Position numbers and translations under genes: made by a program
Source: Acidobacteriaceae bacterium
GTDB lineage: Bacteria; Acidobacteriota; Terriglobia; Terriglobales; Acidobacteriaceae
Direction of reading: 5' to 3'
Length of the DNA stretch: 64,000 bases
Assembly (NCBI GenBank): GCA_030041045.1
Contig: JASHOQ010000128.1
Coordinates: 1 to 64,000, forward strand
Shown: positions 41,929 to 49,430 of the stretch, in pieces
How the letters are laid out: every line of letters begins with the position of its first letter
Position numbering within the stretch: position 1 is the stretch's first letter
The notes under the pieces: model-generated
Seen by the model: only the letters and a program-made list of their open reading frames with translations
Databases searched by the model: none
Told to the model about the DNA's origin: nothing

Positions 41929-42822
41929 TCATTCCACGTTCTGAATCTGCTCGCGCGCTTTCTCGATTTCGGCTTTCATGGCCAGCCCCAATTCGGTCAC
42001 GCGCGTGCCTTTTCCGCTCACGCCGCCGGTTTTTGAGAGCAGAGTGTTCGCCTCCCGGTTCATTTCCTGGAGCAGAAAATCGAGCTTCTTGCCCGCTTCG
42101 CCGCCGGCCTGGAGCAGCTCGCGAAAATGGGCGATGTGCGCGGTCATGCGCGCCAGCTCCTCGGAAACGTCGCTGCGCTCCACCAGGACGGCGACTTCCT
42201 CGAGCAATCGCTGCTGGTTGAACTCCGGCCCGGTGGCGGCGCTGAGGCGCTGGGCAAGGCGCTCCTGGTAGCGTTTTTCAATTTCAGGGCGAAGAGCCGC
42301 CACTCCCTCAGTGGCTTCGGCCAGCCGGTCGAGCGTGCCCTGAAGAACCGCTCCCAGAGCTTCGCCCTCGCGGGCGCGCATGGCTTTCAGCCTTTCCAGG
42401 AGCGGCGAAATCTGCTCGAGCACGCTGGCCGCAAGCAGGGCGAGATCGTCGTCGCGGCCGCCGTCAAGCTGCAACGCACCGGGAAGGCGAAGCACGGAGT
42501 TCAGGTCCGGCTCGCCGGCAAGACCATGTTCCCGCCGCGCGGCGTCAAAAGCGGCAAGATAGCCGCTCACCAGTTCGCGATTGTAACCGGATTTTTGCTG
42601 CGAACCGCGATCAACCGAGAGCGTCAGCTCCACGTGCCCGCGAACGAGAGCCTCTTTGAACAGCTTGCGCAGGTCCATTTCCAACGCGTCCAGACCGGAG
42701 GGCAAGCGAAACTGCAAATCCAGGAACCGGTGATTTACAGCTTTCAGGCTCATGGTGTAACTGAGCTGGGGATCGACGCGAACCTGCACCTGCGCGAATC
42801 CCGTCATCGAAAAGAGAGGCAT
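41929..42822 (-). CDS. yicC: YicC-family endoribonuclease
   Basis: A 297-residue protein. The N-terminal YicC domain starts FSMTGFAQVQV, then SLKAVNHRFLDLQFRLPSG and GHVELTLSVDRG; the C-terminal DUF1732 domain has DVSEELARMTAHIAHF, GKKLDFLLQEMNREANTLLSK and the end of the coiled helix. Members are hexameric RNases that act on regulatory RNAs in E. coli. It lies upstream of gmk on the same strand, an arrangement seen in many bacteria, and 2 bp after msbA. Confidence 0.93.
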   Translation of the reverse strand: MPLFSMTGFAQVQVRVDPQLSYTMSLKAVNHRFLDLQFRLPSGLDALEMDLRKLFKEALVRGHVELTLSVDRGSQQKSGYNRELVSGYLAAFDAARREHGLAGEPDLNSVLRLPGALQLDGGRDDDLALLAASVLEQISPLLERLKAMRAREGEALGAVLQGTLDRLAEATEGVAALRPEIEKRYQERLAQRLSAATGPEFNQQRLLEEVAVLVERSDVSEELARMTAHIAHFRELLQAGGEAGKKLDFLLQEMNREANTLLSKTGGVSGKGTRVTELGLAMKAEIEKAREQIQNVE

Positions 42823-42824
42823 GC

Positions 42825-44705
42825 TTAGTGTGCCTCCCGCAAAGCGGTGAAGGCAGGCGCCAGGGGATCGGCGGCCGGCGCTTCAGGCATTTCGATGAAC
42901 TGCAGATGATAGAGCCTCTGATAAGTGGCGGAACAGAGAAGCAGGTCCTCGTGGCAACCGACGGCGGTGATGCGCCCATCCTCGAGCACGGCAATGCGGT
43001 TGGCGCGGCGAATGGTGGAAAGACGATGAGCGATGACGAGGACGGTGCGATCGCGCATGAGGTTGGAAAGCGCGGCCTGCACCAGAGACTCGCTTTCGGC
43101 GTCGAGCGCCGAGGTAGCCTCGTCGAGGATGAGGATGGGCGCGTCCTTGAGAAGCGCACGGGCAATGGCAATCCGCTGCCGCTCGCCTCCGGAGAGACGA
43201 AACCCTTTTTCGCCAACCACGGTGTCGTAACCCTGCGGCATGCGCAGGATGAAATCGTGCGCCAGGGCGTTGCGTGCGGCGCGCTCCACCAGCGAGAGCC
43301 GCGCTTCGGGCTGGCCGTAAGCGATGTTGTTGCGCACCGTGTCGTTGAACAGGATGGTCTCCTGCGTGACCTGGGCAACCTGGCGGCGCAGCGAAGCCAG
43401 AGTGAGAGTGCGAATGTCCTGGCCGTCAATGAGGATGCGGCCCGAAGTCACGTCGAAAAAGCGGGGAATGAGGTTGACGAGCGTGGATTTGCCGGCGCCG
43501 CTCGGGCCCACGACCGCGAGGACTTCGCCGGTCCGCACTTCAAGGTCCACGTGATCCAAAACCTCCTGCTCGCCATCCGCATTGGCGTAGGAGAAACCCA
43601 CATTCTCAAAACGGATAGAGCCGCGGAAGCGCGCCAGCACGGCCGCGCGCGGGCGCTCGATGACATCGTCCTTGACATCGAAAAAGGCGAAGATGGAGGC
43701 CGAGGCGCCCATGGCCTGCTGAAAGCTGTTGTAGTAAGCGGCAAACCGGCGCACCGGATCGTAAAGCTTGAAGAGCAGGATGATGAAAGTGATGAAGACC
43801 GGGGCCGTCATGCGTCCATGCTGAATCTCGTTGCGGCCGATCCATAATAGCAGGGCGATGGCCATCGAGCCGATCGTATCCATGAGCGGCGAGCTGATGG
43901 AAGCCACGCGCACGCTATGCAGGTTGGCGCGAAAGAGGCGCTTGGCGGCCTTCTGGAAGCGGAGAATCTCCCAGAGCTCAGTGTTGAACGCCTTGACGAT
44001 GCGATTGCCGGTTACGGTTTCATGCAGAATGTTCTGGATTTCAGCCAGCTTGTCCTGGCCGGTGCGCGTGCGTTTGCGCACCGAGCGCCCGATGCGCCGC
44101 GCCGAAGTAATGACCACGGGCACAAAGATCAGCAGCGCCCAGCTCAAACGGCGCCCATAGACGATCACCAGGCATACGGTGAAGGTGAAGGTAAAAAACT
44201 GCTGCAGAAAATCGCCCAGCACGGAGCTGAGCGCGATCTGCACGCGGTCCACATCGTTGATGAGCGTGGACAGGATGGTTCCGGTGGGATGGCGGTGAAA
44301 GAAGCTGGCGGAACGGCGGATGATGGTCTCATACAGGCGATTGCGCAGATCGGTGATGGTGCCGAAGCCGGCGTAATTCACCAGATAGGTGCCCGCGTAG
44401 TCGCAGATTCCCTTGATGATGGTGGAGCCGATCAGCGCCACTGCAATCACCGTAAGCACATTGTGCATGTGCATCCATCCGGGAATCATGCGGTGCACGT
44501 CAAACTGCCAGCGCGGCGGAGCCGAAGGGAACAAAGGCAGCGCGCTCGATTTCGATTCCGGATCGAGCACCACGCCAAGAATGGGCACAAACAGCGCCAC
44601 GCGCAGGGTGTCGAGCACGCCCACGACCGCCAGCAGAAACACACCCGGAACCCACTCGAGCGTGTAGGGCAGCCCGTAGCGCAGCAGGCGCAGAAAACTC
44701 TTCAT
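42825..44705 (-). CDS. msbA: MsbA-type lipid exporter ABC transporter
   Basis: A 626-residue half-transporter with six membrane segments in the first 340 residues and an ATPase domain from about 370. ATPase motifs: Walker A VVGPSGAGKSTLVNL, Q-loop QVTQETILFNDTV, signature LSGGERQRIAIARALL, Walker B ILILDEATSALD, and H-loop VIAHRLSTIR. The coupling-helix text TDLRNRLYETIIRRSASFFHRHPTGTILS is MsbA-like. It flips lipid A-core in Gram-negatives; transport of another lipid or drug cannot be ruled out. The start at 44705 faces gmhB divergently. Confidence 0.9.
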   Translation of the reverse strand: MKSFLRLLRYGLPYTLEWVPGVFLLAVVGVLDTLRVALFVPILGVVLDPESKSSALPLFPSAPPRWQFDVHRMIPGWMHMHNVLTVIAVALIGSTIIKGICDYAGTYLVNYAGFGTITDLRNRLYETIIRRSASFFHRHPTGTILSTLINDVDRVQIALSSVLGDFLQQFFTFTFTVCLVIVYGRRLSWALLIFVPVVITSARRIGRSVRKRTRTGQDKLAEIQNILHETVTGNRIVKAFNTELWEILRFQKAAKRLFRANLHSVRVASISSPLMDTIGSMAIALLLWIGRNEIQHGRMTAPVFITFIILLFKLYDPVRRFAAYYNSFQQAMGASASIFAFFDVKDDVIERPRAAVLARFRGSIRFENVGFSYANADGEQEVLDHVDLEVRTGEVLAVVGPSGAGKSTLVNLIPRFFDVTSGRILIDGQDIRTLTLASLRRQVAQVTQETILFNDTVRNNIAYGQPEARLSLVERAARNALAHDFILRMPQGYDTVVGEKGFRLSGGERQRIAIARALLKDAPILILDEATSALDAESESLVQAALSNLMRDRTVLVIAHRLSTIRRANRIAVLEDGRITAVGCHEDLLLCSATYQRLYHLQFIEMPEAPAADPLAPAFTALREAH

Positions 44706-44863
44706 GCGGGAGGACTCGCCCGGCGAGCCAGGTCCGGTTGCGGATGGGCGCCAAAGTCCATCCCCCTATTGTATCCGCAGAACAAGCCGGGACCACCGGA
44801 GGGGAGAAACGGCCCAACGAGCCGCGCTCCGATGGAGCAAAACGCAGGCGCGGCAGGAGATAG

Positions 44864-45511
44864 ATGCGGCGCGCAGGTTATGATAGCGGCGTGACCGCCG
44901 GCCACGCGAGCGCGCCCTGGAGCCATGTGAAGACGGTCTTTCTCGACCGCGACGGCGTGCTGAATAAGAAAGCGCCGGAAGGGGAATACGTCGCGCAGTG
45001 GGAGCACTTCGAGATCCTTGACGGCGTGGTGGAGGCGCTGGGCCGGTTGCGGCGCGCCGGACTGCGGACGATTGTGGTAACCAACCAGCGCGGCGTTGCC
45101 CTGGGGCGATACTCGGCGGCAGAGGTGGCGACGATCCACGCGAAGTTTCAGGAAGTGCTGGCTGCGGCGGGCGCGCAACTGGATGCGGTGTACGTATGTC
45201 CCCACGACCATGGAGAGTGCAACTGCCGCAAGCCGCTGCCGGGATTGTATGCGCAGGCTGCAGCCGATGATCCCAGCATTTGCGCTGCAGAGAGCGTGAT
45301 GGTTGGGGATTCTCTCGTCGATATGGAGTTCGGAAGGCGCCTGGGAATGCGGACGATCCTGATCGAGGCGGGCGCCGAAGAGCGTGCGGGCGGGGAGAAA
45401 CAGGCACGGCAGATGGCGGATTTGCGCTGCTCGTCGCTCCAAGAGGCGGTCGACGAGATTCTTGGCTCAATCCGCGGCCCGATCGATGACCCAATTGACG
45501 GGACTGGATAA
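44864..45511 (+). CDS. gmhB: HAD-IIIA phosphatase, GmhB-like (heptose bisphosphate phosphatase)
   Basis: A 215-residue HAD phosphatase. Motif I is VFLDRDGVLNKK (nucleophile D28), motif II TIVVTNQRGVALG, the GmhB zinc-loop residues CPHDHGECNCRKPLPG (four metal ligands), and motif IV MVGDSLVDMEFGRRLGM. In LPS heptose synthesis it dephosphorylates D-glycero-manno-heptose 1,7-bisphosphate. The N-terminal 20 residues are not conserved; GTG codons at 44891 or 44927 are possible starts. The divergent partner is msbA, another envelope gene. Confidence 0.9.
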   Translation: MRRAGYDSGVTAGHASAPWSHVKTVFLDRDGVLNKKAPEGEYVAQWEHFEILDGVVEALGRLRRAGLRTIVVTNQRGVALGRYSAAEVATIHAKFQEVLAAAGAQLDAVYVCPHDHGECNCRKPLPGLYAQAAADDPSICAAESVMVGDSLVDMEFGRRLGMRTILIEAGAEERAGGEKQARQMADLRCSSLQEAVDEILGSIRGPIDDPIDGTG

Positions 45512-45549
45512 AAAGAAGAGCGGGAACCACCGGGACGGTCCCCGCTCTT
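45511..45549 (-). terminator. intrinsic terminator reading on the minus strand
   Basis: A 13-pair stem with one mismatch (AAGAGCGGGAACC/GGTCCCCGCTCTT, eight-base loop). On the minus strand it is followed by CTTTTTATCC, a good T tract; on the plus strand there is none. It may also stop gmhB transcription weakly, but its polarity points to a leftward transcript from 45550-46000. Confidence 0.7.
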
Positions 45550-46056
45550 GGCTATGAAACCAATCTCTTTTCGATTCCCACCTCACGTAATTGGTCTCGC
45601 CGGCTGCAGTCCAGGGAAAGAACTCGACGAGATTACGCGCGCAGAGTTAACGCGCTGGTGGAAATCGCCCCGATTGATGGCTAATTTCTTGAGCAATGTA
45701 GAAAAGACCGTGCCCAAAGGCAAGTAAAATTTTCTGAATTCCTTGCGCGAATGGAGAAGGTGTTGTGACTTTCGATCCGCCGTCGATGGAAACTTCGCTC
45801 TCAGGATTTCCCAGCCGGTGATGACCGCTCCTTGCCGCCTGGATGAATCGGACGGTTTCGCAACCCGCTTATCTGTCCAGCCTCCGTATCCGGAGCGTTT
45901 GCGACTGAGAATCCGCCGAACTTTTGTTTTCAATAAGGCGGGCCGTTTTCCTATACTGCCGAAGGATTAAGCCGATGGCCCGCCAGGCCCCGAGCCCGGT
46001 CAACGGCCAGCCGCTCGTTGCCGCCGGCCTCGTCTGACGGGAGCAACGCCTTTCGC
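45512..46056. other. 545-bp intergenic region with an orphan minus-strand terminator
   Basis: It contains the hairpin at 45516-45549 and a lower-GC stretch up to the gntP start. A minus-strand frame of 116 codons (45583-45933) starts MKTKVRRILSRKRSG, is basic and low in hydrophobic residues, and has no ribosome site; I do not call it a gene. No repeat element was found here. Confidence 0.4.
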
Positions 46057-47412
46057 ATGCCGCCGATCGATTCGCATAGTTACTTTCTCCTGGGTGCGAC
46101 GCTGATTTCGGTGATCGGCCTCATTGTGCTGGTTGCCGTAGTCAAGCTGAATCCGGTGATCACGCTGCTGCTGACGGCGCTCGCGCTCGCCGTGGCAGCC
46201 GGAATGCCCATGACCGCCGTGATTCATTCCTTTGAGGCAGGCGTGGGCGGAGTGCTGGGCCACATCGCCATCGTGGTGGCCCTCGGCACCATGCTGGGCA
46301 AGATGATGGCCGAATCGGGCGCGTCGGACCGGATTGCCTTTACGCTCATCCGCGCCTACGGCGAAAAGAACGTGCCCTGGGCCATGTTGACCATCGCGCT
46401 TATCGTCGGATTGCCGGCGTTCTTTGAAGTAGGCTTTGTCCTTCTCGCGCCGGTGCTGTTCACGGTGGTGCGGCGCACGCGCGTTTCTCTTGTGCTTGCG
46501 GGCCTTCCCATGGTGGCCGGGCTCTCGATTACGCAAGGACTGGTGCCCCCGCACCCGGCGGCCATGCTTGCCGTGACCTTGTTTCATGCCGACGTGGGAC
46601 GGACGATTCTTTTTGCCCTGCTTGCCGGCGTGCCTGCGGCCGCGATTGCGGGGCCGCTCTATGCCAAGCTGATTGCGCCGCGTATTACGCTCACGGATGA
46701 AAATCCCATGGCCGATCAGCTTACCGGGCGCGGCGAAGAACGGGAGATGCCCGGTTTTGGGCTGAGCATCCTTGCCATTGTGTTGCCCGTGCTGCTGATG
46801 CTCGCCGGCAGTTTTGCCGACGTGTTTTCCGCGCAGGGCGCTCGACTGAACAATACTCTGCGCTTTCTGGGCAACGACGATATGGCGCTGCTGATTGGCG
46901 TGCTGTTCAGCTTTGTCACGCTGGGCGTTATGCGCGGATTCTCGCGGGCGACCGTTCTGCGCTTCAGCACCGAGTGCCTGGCGCCGACCGCGGCCATTAC
47001 GCTTCTGATTGGGGCAGGCGGAGGGTTCGGCCGCGTCTTGTAGGATTGCGGCGCAGCGGACGCCATCCTGGCCATGGCCCTTCGCGCTCACGTGCCGATT
47101 CTCTTGCTGGCATGGCTGCTGGCGGCAGTGATTCGCCTCGCTACCGGCTCAGCGACGGTGGCCATGTCAACGGCCGCCGGCATAGTGGGGCCGATCGCGC
47201 TGCACTCCGCGGGAATGCACCCGGAACTGCTTGCCATTGCCACCGGCTCGGGCTCCCTGATCTTTTCCCACGTGAACGACAGCGGCTTCTGGCTGGTGAA
47301 GGAGTATTACAACCTGAGCGTGGGGCAGACGCTGAAGACGTGGTCCATTTGCGAGACCATCATCGCCGTCGTGGGACTGGCATTCACTGCATTGTTCTGG
47401 CGCCTGGTTTAG
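46057..47412 (+). pseudogene. gntP: GntP-family gluconate-type permease interrupted by an in-frame TAG
   Basis: The reading frame from ATG 46057 encodes a GntP-family H+ symporter (about 451 codons, 12-14 membrane segments): LNPVITLLLTALALAVAAGM, GKMMAESGASDRIAFTLI, LPAFFEVGFVLLAPVLF, and GLVPPHPAAMLAV, the family substrate motif. At 47041-47043 an amber TAG follows GAGGGFGRVL. The same frame continues with DCGAADAILAMALRAHVPI, TGSATVAMSTAAGIVGP and SHVNDSGFWLVKEYYNLS, all well conserved, to a natural-looking end at 47412. One base change (CAG to TAG is the simplest) explains it. Either a recent pseudogene, a readthrough gene or an assembly error. The final TAG uses the TA target duplication of element A. 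Confidence 0.85.
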
Positions 47413-47686
47413 AGCGGTTCCACAGTACATGTAGCCATATTTCACAGTTGCGGAAGGTGGCTTTTTCTTGGTGAAAAAGCCACTTACGGCATTTTCTGAG
47501 TTACTGTGTCCTCTTCGTTCCTTCGCAAGGTCGCCGCTCCCTGTAGGTCCCACCCCAGCAAGCGAGAAGCGCTTGCCGGGGACCCGGGTTGGTCGCGTCG
47601 ACTCTGCTTTCCGTCTTCGGGATATAGCTACTCAGAAAATGCTTTAGCATCTGCGGCTTCGGGATACAGCAACTGTGAAACCGCTG
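47412..47686 (+). repeat. MITE-like element A with nested element B
   Basis: Element A starts at 47412 after TA (47410-47411) and ends at 47686 before TA (47687-47688). Element B (47487-47644, 158-bp form) is inserted in A with TA at 47485-47486 and 47645-47646. The composite matches 1-248 almost base for base, so it moved or was copied as a unit after nesting. A 28-bp fragment of B's left end (TACGGCATTTTCTGAG) recurs at 47701. Confidence 0.8.
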
Positions 47687-47757
47687 TAGCTTCGATATTC
47701 TACGGCATTTTCTGAGTTACTGTGTCGTCTAGTAGTGGCGCAGTTTGAAAAACCATC

Positions 47758-47828
47758 CCTCGGGGGCTAAAGCCCGCATTCATTTTGCGCCGCTTTTTTG
47801 GCCCGGCTAAAGCCGTGCCCTTGTTACA
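47758..47828 (+). repeat. GGCTAAAGCC palindrome repeat
   Basis: It contains GGGGGCTAAAGCCC and CCCGGCTAAAGCCG about 35 bases apart, the same pair as in the element at 17704-17940 but without its 15-bp termini. Non-coding; possibly a dispersed regulatory or REP-like sequence. Confidence 0.55.
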
Positions 47829-47901
47829 GGGCCCTTTTGGGGTTCTTCAGCGGCGTGTGGCGCCGTGCCCTTTCAAATCGAATTCAAATTGGCCCGCTGC
47901 C

Positions 47902-47994
47902 TGTCCTCTTCGTTCCTTCGCAAGGTCGCCGCTCCCTGTTGGCCGCGTCGACTCTGCTTTCCGTCTTCGGGATATGGCTACTCAGAAAATGGTT
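47902..47994 (+). repeat. element B, left end missing, overlapping the rhaB stop
   Basis: The right three quarters of element B, ending CTCAGAAAATGGTT at 47994 and followed by TA (47995-47996). The rhaB stop codon (minus strand, 47994-47996) is made of that TA plus the last base of B. The left terminus is absent. Confidence 0.7.
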
Positions 47995-49415
47995 TAGCCG
48001 CAACCGCAGAGCTGCCCGGCCCAGGAACGGATAGACGCGGGCGTGACCGCGCTCCCCGCGGCTTCGCCGGCTGCCATTTGCACGGCGAAGCTGCCCACGG
48101 TAGCGCTTTCGCACTCGCCCACCTCGACCCGCAATCCGGTGCGCTGCTCGGTCAGCTCAATGAGCAGCCTGTTGCGGGCCGCGCCGCCGATCATGTGCAC
48201 GCGGCCGAACTTGCGGCCCAGCATGTTTTCGAGATTGGCGAGCGCAGCCGAGTAGCGCAGCGCCAGGCTTTCGAAGATCACGCGGGCGAATGCGGGCTCG
48301 TTGCAGGCGATATCGGCGATGGGATCGAAGCCGAGACGCTGGAGTTCGGCATTGATGCGGATGGGCATCTCGGTGTCGAGCATCAGCGTTTCGGCATCCA
48401 TATCGAGGAAGGCGCCTGTCGATCTGGTCCGGGCAGCCTTCCCCACCAGGTCTTCGATCTCCCACGCGCGTCCCGCTGAAGCCCACGCATCCATGCATTT
48501 CTTCAGCACCCACATGCTGTTGATGAGGGAGTGAAAGAGCAGGCCCCCGGCAGCGGCTCCGATATTGGTATAGCCCGCTTGGAGAGCGGTCTCCGTGGTG
48601 ACGGGCGCAGCGGTGGTAGCGCCCACCAGGGACCACGTGCCGGAGCTGATGTACGCAGCGGCGTTCAAGTCGCCGGAGATGCCGGCGATGGCTGCGGCGG
48701 TGTCGTGCGTGGCGGCAGCGATGATTTCGGTCCCGCGAAAGGCCTCGAGCCGCGCCAGGGCTCCCTGCATGGGGCCCAGGACGGTTCCCGAGGGAACGAT
48801 GGGCGGCGCAGCGTCGAGAGAGAGACCGAGCAAGCGGAAGACGTGGTCATCCCAGTTGCCGGTCTTAAGGCTGACGAGGCCGGTGTGCGAAGCATTCGTG
48901 AACTCGGCCACGCGGCGGCCGCTGAGCCAATAGAGAACGTACTCGGGGAACATGACCCAGGGCGCACGCGCGTCAATCCCCGAACTGGAATCGGCCAGAA
49001 GTTGATAAACGGTGTTGATGCGCAGCGGCAGGGTTCCGGTGCGCTGATAGAGATCGAGGGCCGGGATCGACGCGTCCGCCATTTGCTTGCTGGCCACGGT
49101 GCGCTCGTCGCGATAGCAGAACGGCTCGCGCAATGCGCTGCCATCGGGGGCGAGGCGCACATAATCGACGGACCAGCCATCGACGGCGATGGAAGCGATG
49201 CCCTCGGGAGCGAGCGCGGCGCACTTGCGCAGGCCCTCTTCGAGGCCGGCGAGAATCGATGCCAGCGGCCAGTGGAGCGAAGCGCCGCGATGAACGGGGC
49301 CGTTGGGGATGCGATGGACGACTTCGATTTTGGGGTTGCCGCCGGGCCATTGCAGCAAGGAGACGCGGCAGCTTTCGGCGCCCAGATCGATGGCGACGCG
49401 CGCGGGCTCCGGCAT
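47994..49415 (-). CDS. rhaB: L-rhamnulokinase (FGGY family)
   Basis: Phosphorylates L-rhamnulose to L-rhamnulose 1-phosphate. The 473-residue protein has the FGGY N-terminal motif VAIDLGAESCRVSL, the substrate Asp region IAVDGWSVDYVRL, LYQRTGTLPLRINTVYQLLA (rhamnulokinase-type), THDTAAAIAG and the ATP-site Gly loop VHMIGGAARNRLLIELTEQ. It is the last gene of the rhamnose operon, 15 bp after the aldolase fusion gene. Its C-terminus (GQLCGCG) is set by the repeat element B, so a few native terminal residues may have been replaced. Confidence 0.94.
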   Translation of the reverse strand: MPEPARVAIDLGAESCRVSLLQWPGGNPKIEVVHRIPNGPVHRGASLHWPLASILAGLEEGLRKCAALAPEGIASIAVDGWSVDYVRLAPDGSALREPFCYRDERTVASKQMADASIPALDLYQRTGTLPLRINTVYQLLADSSSGIDARAPWVMFPEYVLYWLSGRRVAEFTNASHTGLVSLKTGNWDDHVFRLLGLSLDAAPPIVPSGTVLGPMQGALARLEAFRGTEIIAAATHDTAAAIAGISGDLNAAAYISSGTWSLVGATTAAPVTTETALQAGYTNIGAAAGGLLFHSLINSMWVLKKCMDAWASAGRAWEIEDLVGKAARTRSTGAFLDMDAETLMLDTEMPIRINAELQRLGFDPIADIACNEPAFARVIFESLALRYSAALANLENMLGRKFGRVHMIGGAARNRLLIELTEQRTGLRVEVGECESATVGSFAVQMAAGEAAGSAVTPASIRSWAGQLCGCG

Positions 49416-49430
49416 GGAGTTCAGCTCCGC

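Noticed and set aside
45583-45933. 116-codon basic ORF on the minus strand
   Set aside because: No ribosome site, no family resemblance, and Ser/Arg-rich composition; kept only as part of the small-RNA observation.
45975-46037. 20-codon leader ORF (MARQAPSPVNGQ) before gntP
   Set aside because: No good ribosome site and no sign of attenuation structure; likely chance.
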